21,646 nt of DNA from an uncultured Victivallales bacterium (GTDB taxonomy: Bacteria > Verrucomicrobiota > Lentisphaeria > Oligosphaerales > JAFGRS01): positions 1-21,646 of the forward strand of contig CAILKC010000572.1 in the NCBI GenBank assembly GCA_903834675.1. Reading direction: 5' to 3'. Below the pieces are notes generated by a model. That model was not told the DNA's origin and made no database searches. It was given only the letters and a program-made list of their open reading frames with translations. A program made the translations under genes and the position numbers. Numbering within the stretch: the stretch's first letter is position 1; each line of letters starts with the position of its first letter. Positions 1 through 7,919 of this stretch are shown one piece after another.

Positions 1-147
1 CAGGGCAACGCCCTGGGTACCCGTCCACAGCGAAGATTGAGCCCTGAAGGGGCGGACCATGCGACCTCGGTGGGAAGGTAGGGTAGATGGCTCGCCCCTA
101 CAGGGCTCAAACCCATAACCATTCTATTCCCAGGGCGTTGCCCTGGG
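1..147. repeat. REP-like nested inverted repeat
   Basis: Two pairs of arms are nested head to head. CAGGGCAACGCCCTGGG (1-17) is repeated inverted as CCCAGGGCGTTGCCCTG (129-145), and each arm is itself a small hairpin. Inside, AGCCCTGAAGGGGCGGACCAT (40-60) pairs with 87-107 at all but three positions. The whole can fold into one long stem with a loop near 61-86. From family knowledge, such GC-rich repeats next to genes are typical of REP/BIME sequences spread by RAYT-type Y1 transposases in planctomycete-, verrucomicrobia- and lentisphaera-like genomes. The repeat probably starts before the window. A short open frame across 87-317 is an effect of this repeat and is not called as a gene. Confidence 0.75.
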
Positions 148-310
148 CTGGGATGGCAACGCGCCTTCAGCGCTTCAGACGGACTCTCTTATTGCACAGG
201 TCGAAAAAATGCCCGCGCCGCCGTCCACAAACCACTTTACCTGGTTCATCCAGGCACGACTCCGATACCGATTGCGACCCCGCCCCCGATTTTTTCACAG
301 CTTCTGAGGC
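148..310. other. Upstream region of the glycosidase operon, no gene
   Basis: This stretch follows the inverted repeat. It holds a run of short CCGAT/CGATT-like units (about 258-295: ACTCCGATACCGATTGCG, then CCCCGCCCCCGATTTTTTC) of the kind that often trails REP-like repeats. No convincing sigma-70 promoter is seen. The short T-run at 290-295 has no clear stem in front of it. The promoter for the operon that starts at 311 must lie here or outside the window. Confidence 0.4.
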
Positions 311-2278
311 ATGGTAGATGAAGAGGCAGCCAGGATGAACTCAAGCTGGTCAGGAGAGGCTCTGCGCGTCGACTGGCAGGAGTTGAACGGGGCCTGCCAC
401 GTCTGCGGCGTCTCCATCGAGGATACGGTCATCAGTCGGCACGCCTGGCAGGTCACCCAGCGTTACCTGGTGGCGGGCGAACCGGCGTGGCAGGCCGTCT
501 CGTGGAAGCTGCATGCGGCAACCAAGCAGCAGCTCGTTTTTGCCGCGCCGCTTGCCTCGGTGCAGGGGGTGGCCGTCGAGTTACGGTTGCGCTTCGGCCA
601 CGCAGCGCGCCAGGCTGCGGGCCTGTCATTCCGGGGGTTGTCTGTCGAGTTGAGCACGAGCGCTGACGTGCCCTTGCCGGGCGAGGTGCGCCTCGTCCTT
701 CCCCTCGAGTTGAGCGGCTGGCTCGGTTGTGTGCAGGACCTTTACACGGCCAGCAAAGCCGACCTGATCGGCCCCGCTTGGAAGGGGTTTCACCACGGCA
801 ATTGGCAGGGGCAGCGCTCCCCGTTGGAGTTTGCTGCGAGCGCTGCGGCCGTCTTTTGGGGCCGTCTGGGGAGCGTCAGTCAGTCCTTCGCTTCGGCGGC
901 CAGATTCGACCCGGAACGCGGCCCCCTGTTCACCTACACGTTTGGATTTTCGAGCGTCTGCCGTTGGGAAAGCCCCGACCTGGCCCTCCTGCTTGCCGCT
1001 CGCGGCGGCGCGGCTGACCCACGCGATCTCTGGGCCCACCTGTTCGTCGACGAGAGCGAGCGTTTCCGCCGGGACGCCGGGGTCGTCAGAGAGGAGGTTC
1101 TGCCCATGGCGAACATCCCCATCGACGGCGGTACGCCCGGCTGTGCGCCGCGGGAGACGCTGCGGATACAGGGGACGTTCGATGAGTATGGCCCGGCCGC
1201 TTTGGCGCACTGCCAGCAACTGAACTGCCGCCGACTGCTGGTCGGCAGTCCATGGATCAGCCAGCGCACCGAAGGCCTATCCTTCAAGGCGCTGCCGTCG
1301 ATCACCTACGACTCGCGTTGCGGCACCCTGGATGTCGAGGTCTCGCCACGCTACGGCGGTCGCGCGGCCTTCCGGCGCTTCTGCGACCAGGCTCACGCGG
1401 CGGGCGTAGAGGTCTACTGCTGGTACCCGGCCTTTCATCTCTCGAACTTCTCGGCCTACCTCACCCAACACCCCGACTGGGTACTGCGCAAGGCCGACGG
1501 GTCGGCCTTCACCCACGTGTACTTCCACATCTCCGCCATCTCGGCCCGTCTCGAGGTCCAGGAGCATTTCCTGCGGCGTCTGGCTGAGCTGCGGGAAGAA
1601 TGCAGGTTCGACGGTCTCTGGCTCGACTCCTTCAACGGCATGCCCTTCATGTCCATGGACTTCTACCGCCGACAGGGGGTGGATCAGACGAGCGAAGCCA
1701 TTGACATGATTCGGCGACTGCAGGAGCTGGGGATCCACGTGATCAACGAGGGGTTCTCGCCCTTCGGAGCGCGTGGGGACGGGGAGACTTCCTTCTTCAT
1801 CGGCCAGGAGGACATGGCCGTGGAGACCAGCTTGTTCACGTATTTCTCGAGCAACCCGCGGGTTCTTGACGGGGATACCTATTTCCGCTTTCTGGCGCAC
1901 AAAGCGCCGCTCACGCTGGCCGCCGAGCACGTGCCTGCGCACCGCCGTGCCGAACTGGCACGCCTGAACGGCGCGTTCACCCAGGTAGTGGCGCTGATGC
2001 AGTACCGCCAGCACCTGGCGGCTGATCAGGGCGTGGTCTGGTTGAGCGCGGGCGTCGTGCGGGTCGTCTTTGCCTACCGCCACGGCGCTCTTCGTCTTTC
2101 CCATGCTGCGGGGGTTCAGGATCTCATCGCCGACCGGGTTGCGTCCCGGGAGGGCGATGCGACGGTTCTGGAGGCTGGCCACATCTACCGGGTCGATCTT
2201 GCCGACGCCGGCGGCGACCGCGGCAACGTGACCTCCCGCCGGAGCGGTTTGGCAACCTTAGGCACGTGTCGACGGTAA
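311..2278 (+). CDS. Putative TIM-barrel glycoside hydrolase, alpha-galactosidase-like (GH36-like fold), cytosolic
   Basis: The 655-residue protein has no signal peptide. Roughly residues 1-280 look like a beta-sandwich, rich in short beta-type segments with Gly and aromatics. Residues about 285-560 look like a (beta/alpha)8 barrel. The best landmarks are VEVYCWYPAFHLS near residue 365, DGLWLDSF at 434-441 with Asp439 as candidate nucleophile, and VINEGFSPFG with Glu480. The 'D-G-x-W-x-D' strand and the hydrophobic 'V-x-Y-W' strand resemble clan GH-D (GH27/GH36) and related barrels, where Asp acts as nucleophile. The family is not firmly identified. The stop codon lies 17 bases before the Met296-type start of the next gene, so the two form an operon, and this enzyme may finish the oligosaccharides released by the secreted partner. 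The start at 311 is preceded by a weak CTGAGG; an in-frame ATG at 335 is equally possible. Confidence 0.7.
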   Translation: MVDEEAARMNSSWSGEALRVDWQELNGACHVCGVSIEDTVISRHAWQVTQRYLVAGEPAWQAVSWKLHAATKQQLVFAAPLASVQGVAVELRLRFGHAARQAAGLSFRGLSVELSTSADVPLPGEVRLVLPLELSGWLGCVQDLYTASKADLIGPAWKGFHHGNWQGQRSPLEFAASAAAVFWGRLGSVSQSFASAARFDPERGPLFTYTFGFSSVCRWESPDLALLLAARGGAADPRDLWAHLFVDESERFRRDAGVVREEVLPMANIPIDGGTPGCAPRETLRIQGTFDEYGPAALAHCQQLNCRRLLVGSPWISQRTEGLSFKALPSITYDSRCGTLDVEVSPRYGGRAAFRRFCDQAHAAGVEVYCWYPAFHLSNFSAYLTQHPDWVLRKADGSAFTHVYFHISAISARLEVQEHFLRRLAELREECRFDGLWLDSFNGMPFMSMDFYRRQGVDQTSEAIDMIRRLQELGIHVINEGFSPFGARGDGETSFFIGQEDMAVETSLFTYFSSNPRVLDGDTYFRFLAHKAPLTLAAEHVPAHRRAELARLNGAFTQVVALMQYRQHLAADQGVVWLSAGVVRVVFAYRHGALRLSHAAGVQDLIADRVASREGDATVLEAGHIYRVDLADAGGDRGNVTSRRSGLATLGTCRR

Positions 2279-2295
2279 GTCATTGGGGAGCGCTT

Positions 2296-5211
2296 ATGAG
2301 AGCTTGCGAAGTCCGGGTCGTGGCGGCGGTATTGGCGCTGTGTACCACCGCTACCGTTCTGGGACAGGAGGGGGGAAGCGCCGGGCTCGGCACGCTGGTT
2401 CTGGGCGATTGTCGGCTGGACCTCCGTACAGACGGTGGCTTCAGCCTGCGTCGGGGCGAGCGGGTGTTGATTCGCAATGCCCGACTGACGGTGGCAGGCG
2501 AGAACTGGCGCGGCAGCGCGGATCAGAGTTCCATGAAAGCTGCCGAGGGTTTTCCGCGACGCGAGGGCGCGGCCTACGTCTGCCGGGGTACGGTGGTCGA
2601 ACCCGTGGCCCGGGTGACCTGGGCGATCGAGCAGCGCCTCGAACCGGTGGCCGGCGGCGGCGTACGGCTGGTCTACAGCGCCACGCCGGAGCGCGACTGC
2701 GCGGTCTCGGAGGTGTGCGTGTTCCTCGATCTGCCGGTCGCGGAATGGTCAGGCAAGCCGATTCTGCTCTGGCCATCGGCGGAGGGTGTCTTCCCGGCGC
2801 AGGCGCCGGCGGCCCGGCATTTCCTCAACGGCGCAGCTCGCCGGGTCGCCTTGGGTGCTGTCGGCCCGGAGCGGCTCGGTCTTGCCTTCGACAGCCCGAC
2901 GCTCTGCACCGTCCAGGATGCCCGCGAGTTCGGCTCGGACTATTACCAGCTCTACCCCCGGCTCTTTCTCGGCCGCGACGTCCGTGCCAACACAACCTAC
3001 CGGCTTGGGATCACCCTCCTGCCGGGCGACAACACGCCCCTCGCCCTGCCGCTCCTCACCCTCGAGAGCCGCGGCGAGCCAGGCCTCTCAGGGGTCACGG
3101 CGGAGCCCGCTTCCGTGCCGCAGTACAGTCGCTACGAAATCTCCTTCCAGGCATCCGGCGCCTGGAGCAACCCGTACGATCCGGCCCAGGTGGCCATAGA
3201 CGCCGTATTCCACACCCCGGACCAGCGTGAGTTGGTCATGCCGGCCTTCTTCTTTCAGGACTATGATCGCGCGGATCTCTCTGGAGCTGAGATTCTCGTA
3301 CCTAAGGGGAACGCAGGCTGGAAGGTACGCTTTGCTCCGACCACGCCGGGGCTCTACCGCTGGTCACTGCGCCTGACCAATCGGGGCCGCACCGTGACTT
3401 CGCCCGAAGGCAGCTTCACCTGCGTCGCGGCGCCAGAACAACATGGTTACCTGCGCGTGTCGCCGACCAACCCGTACTACCTGGAGTTTGACGACGGCAC
3501 TCCGTTCTTCGGTATTGGCATGAACATCGCCACCCTGGACGGCGGCATGCTGGCTTCGGCGGAGCGCTGGTACACGCATTTTGCCGAGGCTGGGGGCAAC
3601 TTGGTGCGCTCCTGGTGGTGCGCCTCCGGCACCGACCTCGAGAGCGCGGTCTCCAACCGGCCGGATCAAGGCCTCGGCCGCTACCATCAGGACGACGCCT
3701 GGCGCCTGGATTATCTCGTCACCCTGTCCGAGCGTCTCGGCATTCGCCTGATGTGCTGCCTCGAGACCCAGCAAGCTCTGCGCCGTTACGCCTGGTGGGG
3801 CCGCTTCTCCTACAACCGCGCCAACGGCGGCCCGCTGCAAGCCCCGGCGGAGTTCTTCACGGACGCGACCGCCCGGCAGCTTTTCCGCGACCGTCTGCGC
3901 TACATCGTGGCCCGCTGGGGCTACTCGACGGCGGTGTACGCCTGGCAGTTCTGGAACGAGGTCAGCGCCTGCGACGACTTTCAGCCGCAACCCGTGGCCG
4001 ATTGGCACCGCGAGATGGCGGTCTACCTACGCGGGATTGACCCGGCCCGCCATCTCATCCACAGCAACTTCGGCAATCTGGACGGCTACCGGGAGGTGGA
4101 CGGTCTGCCCGAGATGGAGGTCATCTCCACCAACATCTACTCGCGGCGCGACATGGCTCAGACTGGCCTGTGGGGCACTCGCTATATGACGGCACGCTAC
4201 CGTAAGCCATTCCTGCTCACGGAGTACGGCGTTGGTCACCACGGTGGCTGGATAGCTGAGGACCCCACCGGCATCATCGTCCATAACGGCCTCTGGGGGC
4301 CGTTGCTGAGTGGCAGCGCCGGCACTGGCATGCCCTGGGGCTGGGGCGGCTGGATCGACACCCAGAATATGTACCACTACTGGAAGCCCGTGGCCGAGAT
4401 CGTGGCCGGCGTCCCGTTCTCCAAGCAGAGCTGGCGACCGCTGCAGGTGGAACGCTTCCGATACCGCGAGAACGGCCGCCTGCCGTACTATGCTGACGTG
4501 TTTGTCGAGGGCTGGCCGCGTAACTACAGCTTCACTCTCTGTCCGCCGGTACGGCCCGCGGTGTTCGAGGTCACCGCTGAAGGTGAACTGCCGGCGGAGG
4601 AGAGTCTTACGGCGGTGCTCCGGGGTGGTGAGCGCCAGACCCTGGCAGCGACCTTCCCGGTGGACGGCACGTTTGTGGTACACGTGCCCGAGATCTCGGA
4701 GTCGGGGGAGCCGGTGCTGCGCGTCGAGGTGGATGGGACCCAGGCGCTATCCCAGCCGCTGCCGCGGGGTGACGGCAAGCCGTGGGAGTACTGGGCCTCG
4801 TTCCCGGTTCCGGTCGCCGCGGGTGCCCGCCAGATCACCGTGGCCAACGCTGGCAGCGGGGCCCTGTGGACGGCCTATGAGATGCGGAACTACCGCCGCC
4901 GGGAGGGGCCCGACCTGGATGTCGAGGGCATGCTTTGCGACACCCACATCCTGCTTTGGCTGCGGAATCCGCAGTTCATCTGGCTCTGCCAGCGCGAAGG
5001 GCGCACGCTCACGGCCCAGCCTGAGGGCCTGCTCACGCTCAGCGGGATCGCCGCTGGCGTCTATGCCATCACCTGGATCGAAACCACGACGGGCGAGCAC
5101 CTGGACGGAACCTCAACTGTGTCCGCCGTCGACGGTCACCTGACGCTGCCGACGCCGCCAGTGACCCGCAGCGCCGTGGCCAAACTCGTGCGTAACCCGC
5201 CTCGGCCGTAG
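2296..5211 (+). CDS. Secreted glycoside hydrolase with DUF5060 and clan A (GH5-like) TIM barrel
   Basis: The 971-residue protein starts at ATG 2296, seven bases after a GGGGAG ribosome-binding site. A longer GTG frame from 2266 lacks such a site and would spoil the signal peptide. Residues 1-24 form a Sec signal (hydrophobic VVAAVLALCTTATVLGQ). Residues about 25-270 are a beta-rich N-terminal domain. Residues about 272-380 match DUF5060 in style (FQASGAWSNPYDP, GLYRWSLRLTNRG), a module that precedes glycosidase barrels. A clan A barrel follows (about 385-730), with WQFWNEV (Glu555, acid/base) and LLTEYGVG (Glu643, nucleophile). The last 240 residues are beta-sandwich-like. From family knowledge such proteins attack plant or algal beta-glycans outside the cytoplasm; the substrate cannot be told. 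No lipobox Cys or anchoring helix was seen, so it is periplasmic or secreted. Confidence 0.82.
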   Translation: MRACEVRVVAAVLALCTTATVLGQEGGSAGLGTLVLGDCRLDLRTDGGFSLRRGERVLIRNARLTVAGENWRGSADQSSMKAAEGFPRREGAAYVCRGTVVEPVARVTWAIEQRLEPVAGGGVRLVYSATPERDCAVSEVCVFLDLPVAEWSGKPILLWPSAEGVFPAQAPAARHFLNGAARRVALGAVGPERLGLAFDSPTLCTVQDAREFGSDYYQLYPRLFLGRDVRANTTYRLGITLLPGDNTPLALPLLTLESRGEPGLSGVTAEPASVPQYSRYEISFQASGAWSNPYDPAQVAIDAVFHTPDQRELVMPAFFFQDYDRADLSGAEILVPKGNAGWKVRFAPTTPGLYRWSLRLTNRGRTVTSPEGSFTCVAAPEQHGYLRVSPTNPYYLEFDDGTPFFGIGMNIATLDGGMLASAERWYTHFAEAGGNLVRSWWCASGTDLESAVSNRPDQGLGRYHQDDAWRLDYLVTLSERLGIRLMCCLETQQALRRYAWWGRFSYNRANGGPLQAPAEFFTDATARQLFRDRLRYIVARWGYSTAVYAWQFWNEVSACDDFQPQPVADWHREMAVYLRGIDPARHLIHSNFGNLDGYREVDGLPEMEVISTNIYSRRDMAQTGLWGTRYMTARYRKPFLLTEYGVGHHGGWIAEDPTGIIVHNGLWGPLLSGSAGTGMPWGWGGWIDTQNMYHYWKPVAEIVAGVPFSKQSWRPLQVERFRYRENGRLPYYADVFVEGWPRNYSFTLCPPVRPAVFEVTAEGELPAEESLTAVLRGGERQTLAATFPVDGTFVVHVPEISESGEPVLRVEVDGTQALSQPLPRGDGKPWEYWASFPVPVAAGARQITVANAGSGALWTAYEMRNYRRREGPDLDVEGMLCDTHILLWLRNPQFIWLCQREGRTLTAQPEGLLTLSGIAAGVYAITWIETTTGEHLDGTSTVSAVDGHLTLPTPPVTRSAVAKLVRNPPRP

Positions 5212-5225
5212 TCTTCTCGCCCCGT

Positions 5226-5235
5226 TTTCGCGAAA
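5226..5235. other. TTTCGCGAAA palindrome at the operon/element junction
   Basis: A perfect 10-base palindrome lies in the gap between the secreted hydrolase and the integrase. It could belong to the left attachment site of the integrated element, but no matching copy was found beyond the right end, so this is only a position of interest. Confidence 0.25.
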
Positions 5236-5263
5236 CCTGTGATTAGCTACAGATACAAGAGAA

Positions 5264-5352
5264 TGTACCCCCGTTGAGCTTGCTATCTGCAGCTTGTACC
5301 CTCATATTCCGTGGATGGTTTGGCAAGTTTGGGCAAGGTGAACGGGGGTGCA
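5264..5352. promoter_or_regulatory. Inverted repeat framing the integrase promoter region
   Basis: TGTACCCCCGTT at 5264-5275 is repeated inverted as AACGGGGGTGCA at 5341-5352 (11 of 12 positions), 65 bases apart and ending just before the integrase ATG. Between the arms, TTGCTA (5280-5285), a 17-base spacer and CATATT (5303-5308) form a weak sigma-70-like promoter. The right arm includes the G-rich ribosome-binding site of the integrase, so pairing of the arms in mRNA, or binding of integrase or excisionase to them, could control integrase expression. They may also be arm-type integrase sites. The repeat is seen directly; the role is inference. Confidence 0.4.
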
Positions 5353-5354
5353 GG

Positions 5355-6704
5355 ATGACAACCGAAGCGAAGCGGGGAAGGCCGGTCAAGGGCAGAGTGT
5401 TCAAGCGCGGGCGCGCCTACTACCTGCGCTTCCGTGTGGCGGGGAAGGAGCGCACACTACGGCTGGTGAACCCCGCGACGCAGACGAACGTCACGGAGGA
5501 GCGGATGGCCTGGCGGGTGGCGGAGACTATCCTCGCGCCGTACAAGGCACGGGAGATGGTCACCCTCCGCCAGAAAGCTGCGGAGGCCCTGCGAACGGCC
5601 GAGGACGGTGTGGTCGAAGCGGAGCGCATGGCGGCGAAGGCGCTCCGGCGCAAGGTACTCCTCAGTGACCTGCTGGAGCGTTTCCCGCCGCAGACCACGG
5701 AGCCCAGTCGGGCCGGCGCCCGGGTGCGGCCGCTGAGTGATGCGACGCGGCGCGCTCACGGGTCAGCCTGGAAGGTGTTCAACACCTTCATGGCGACGCA
5801 GTATCCCCTGGTGAAGTTCGCTGAGGACGTGACGCCAGACCATGCCAGGGCCTTCACCGACTACGTTCTCAACACTCGGGGGCACGCTCGCGCCAGTTTG
5901 AACAACATGCTGGGCAAGCTGGCGCTGACCTTCCGGCGGGCAAAGGTCGCAGATCCGTTCGCCGAGGTGCCCAGGTACGCCACTGCCAACGAGCACGAGA
6001 GCCGCGTGCCGCTGAGTGTTGAAGAGCTGCGGCGTGTGTGCGGGAGCGCGGCAGGCGAACTGCGGACGCTGTTGGCCGTCGGGGTGTTCACCGGGCTGCG
6101 GCTGGGCGACTGCTGTACCCTGACGTGGAGCGACCATATCCGGCTTGAGGACAACCGCCTGATCCGGCGCACGGCCAAGCGCGGAAACACGGTTGCATTC
6201 CCGCTACACCCGGCACTGCGGGCCATCCTGGAGGAGATCCCCACTGCAGCCCGCCATGGCTACGTTATGCCCGACCTGGCCGCCAAGTACTCCAAGGGTG
6301 CCAGCGACGTGTCAGGACTGGTGACCAAGCATTTCCGTACTTGCGGTCTTGAGACGGTGAGGCCGGCCGGGAGCGCACTGGCGCCGCGCTGCCGGGGAGT
6401 CAGCGTCCGCGGATTTCACGCGCTGCGGCACACGTTTATCACCTTGTGCGCCCAGGCCGGCGTGCCACAGGGCGCCATCGCCGAGTGGATAGGCCATACC
6501 GAGGCCGTGTCGCGCCTGTATGCCCACTGGGGGGACCGCGATACGGATGAGCGCATCCTGCGGGCACTGCCGACGCTGAGCACAGCTAAGGCGCTGCCTG
6601 CAGGCGGCGAGCCGGAACGCGACGAACTGGCTGCGCTGGTAAGGTCAGCCGACATCGAGACGGTCCGAGACGTACTGTCCCGGCTGAAGGGGGGCAGACG
6701 GTGA
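5355..6704 (+). CDS. int: Tyrosine recombinase / integrase
   Basis: This 449-residue site-specific recombinase would integrate and excise the element. The start ATG at 5355 follows GGGGGTGCAGG; a longer TTG frame from 5274 lacks a ribosome-binding site. The basic N-terminus (KRGRPVKGRVFKRGRAYYLRF) looks like an arm-binding domain, residues about 130-220 like the SAM-like core-binding domain, and 225-410 are the catalytic domain. The full catalytic set is present: Arg249 (TGLRLGD), Lys275 (RTAKRGNT), His355 and Arg358 (HALRHTF), His381 (WIGHT) and nucleophile Tyr389 (SRLYAHW). It sits at the left edge of a run of co-directional replication genes, as integrases do in satellites and prophages. 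Its stop overlaps the GTG start of the next gene (GTGA), so the two are translationally coupled. Confidence 0.93.
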   Translation: MTTEAKRGRPVKGRVFKRGRAYYLRFRVAGKERTLRLVNPATQTNVTEERMAWRVAETILAPYKAREMVTLRQKAAEALRTAEDGVVEAERMAAKALRRKVLLSDLLERFPPQTTEPSRAGARVRPLSDATRRAHGSAWKVFNTFMATQYPLVKFAEDVTPDHARAFTDYVLNTRGHARASLNNMLGKLALTFRRAKVADPFAEVPRYATANEHESRVPLSVEELRRVCGSAAGELRTLLAVGVFTGLRLGDCCTLTWSDHIRLEDNRLIRRTAKRGNTVAFPLHPALRAILEEIPTAARHGYVMPDLAAKYSKGASDVSGLVTKHFRTCGLETVRPAGSALAPRCRGVSVRGFHALRHTFITLCAQAGVPQGAIAEWIGHTEAVSRLYAHWGDRDTDERILRALPTLSTAKALPAGGEPERDELAALVRSADIETVRDVLSRLKGGRR

Positions 6705-7465
6705 ACGACTTCCGCTACATGACCGACGAGAACTGGGATTACCTTCTGGAGCACGTGAACGAGATCCGGGGCAGGAGGACGAAGGAGGCTCTCAAGGAAG
6801 GGAGCTCCATAGCCTACCGCTGGCAGATCGACGACCAGCTCTGCAGATACGGCTCCGCTACGCGCCGCCGGTCCAAGCTCGCCACGCCTGGTCCACGCCG
6901 CAGGAAGCTCGAACGCCTGCGTCAGGACTTGGCTGAGGTGTTGCAGGACCCGGTTGCCCTCGCAGACCTGAACGAAGCCGCATTTCTGCTGAGTGTATGG
7001 GAAGGGCACCCGCCACCACGCGGGCCAGTGTCGCCCACCATGCGCTGCATGGTCTGCCGCAGCGACGACGCCACCGTGTCGCCGCAGTTGTGGATTGACC
7101 AGTCGAACCCCCTCGGAGCAGACCAGCGCCCGGTCGCTTGGGGACACGCGATGGCCCGCTGCCTTCAGGACGCGCTCGAATGGCTGGTCGCCAAGGAGGT
7201 ACCCCGTAATCCCGAGCCCGACGCAGCCATAGCCCATCTGCTCACGTGGATGGCGGTCATCTACAAGACCATGAGCATGAGGGATGCGGCAGCCACGTCG
7301 GATGGCCCGTTCTCCGAGTTCCTCTCGCGGATCGCACGCGCCTGCCCGGACCTCAATCTCCTGGGCCATCTGACGCCATACCGGCTGAAGAAGACCGTCG
7401 CGGAATGGAAGAAGAGCACAGCGCGGAGTAAGCGGAAACCACGGCCTGCGGCGCGTCAGCCGTGA
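6701..7465 (+). CDS. Hypothetical protein of the mobile element, coupled to integrase
   Basis: The 254-residue protein starts at GTG 6701, inside the integrase stop (GTGA) and after AAGGGGGGCAG. I do not recognise the family. The N-terminal 90 residues are charged and helical with a basic patch (RRRSKL, GPRRRKLERLRQ). A CMVC pair near residue 115 might bind metal but has no clear partner Cys pair. A helical region of about residues 150-235 follows (ALEWLVAKEVP, AIAHLLTWMAVIYK), and the C-terminus is very basic (KKSTARSKRKPRPAARQ), which suggests nucleic-acid binding. The coupling to the integrase suggests a role in recombination, copy control or directionality, but nothing in the sequence proves it. 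Confidence 0.65.
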   Translation: MNDFRYMTDENWDYLLEHVNEIRGRRTKEALKEGSSIAYRWQIDDQLCRYGSATRRRSKLATPGPRRRKLERLRQDLAEVLQDPVALADLNEAAFLLSVWEGHPPPRGPVSPTMRCMVCRSDDATVSPQLWIDQSNPLGADQRPVAWGHAMARCLQDALEWLVAKEVPRNPEPDAAIAHLLTWMAVIYKTMSMRDAAATSDGPFSEFLSRIARACPDLNLLGHLTPYRLKKTVAEWKKSTARSKRKPRPAARQP

Positions 7466-7500
7466 TGCGTGCCTGATATGGCGGTTAGTGCCCCCTTTTT

Positions 7501-7532
7501 GCGCGACTTGTGAACCATATTTCAGGTCGCGC
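7501..7532. promoter_or_regulatory. Inverted repeat, candidate operator before the excisionase-like gene
   Basis: GCGCGACTTGTGAA (7501-7514) and TTCAGGTCGCGC (7521-7532) form an interrupted dyad around CCATAT. No T-run follows, so a terminator is unlikely, and the position some 70 bases before a DNA-binding protein gene fits an operator or excisionase site. A second small dyad, CAGGCA-N6-TGCCTG, lies at 7557-7574. The repeats are seen directly; their role is inferred. Confidence 0.45.
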
Positions 7533-7603
7533 ATGTGCCTTACTGTGAATCGGTAACAGGCAAGATAGTGCCTGCAGTCCCAGTCACAGGAAGGCATAGT
7601 AGT

Positions 7604-7909
7604 ATGAAGCTGCGGTCGATCCCTCCGAACACCCTCGCTGCCGTTGCGGCCCTGATTGGGCCGTACGCGCCGGACGCCTCGCCGTCCGCCATCATAGAGG
7701 CCCTGAAGGCGCACGGCGCCGACACCTCCGCCGACCCTACCGCCCGCAAGTGGCTCTCTTTCAGGGAGGCGGGCAAGGTGGTGGGCAAGAGCGAATGGTC
7801 CATGCGCCGGATGGCCATCGCGGGCTCGATTTCCGCCCGCAAGATAGGCGGAGTCTGGCGCATCCCTGTCAGCGCCCTCGATGCCCTGAGCCAGGCGGAC
7901 GCCGAGTAG
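7604..7909 (+). CDS. Excisionase / AlpA-like helix-turn-helix protein
   Basis: The start is taken at ATG 7604, nine bases after AGGAAGG; the open frame extends to 7535 but without a ribosome-binding site. The protein has 101 residues. The last 50 (KWLSFREAGKVVGKSEWSMRR, then ISARKIGGVWRIPVSALDAL) are a MerR/excisionase-type winged helix (HTH_17 style): a turn-helix that reads 'structure the row, choose the column', followed by the R-K-x-G-x-x-W-R-I-P wing. The first half is Pro/Ala-rich and helical. In mobile elements this type of protein acts as recombination directionality factor or as early activator. It sits after an intergenic dyad that may be its own operator. It also has an Ala/Asp-rich end 11 bases before the next ATG. 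Confidence 0.75.
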   Translation: MKLRSIPPNTLAAVAALIGPYAPDASPSAIIEALKAHGADTSADPTARKWLSFREAGKVVGKSEWSMRRMAIAGSISARKIGGVWRIPVSALDALSQADAE

Positions 7910-7919
7910 GGGGCCGACG

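Noticed and set aside
87..317. 76-codon open frame at the left edge
   Set aside because: It is the translation of the REP-like repeat and its tail.
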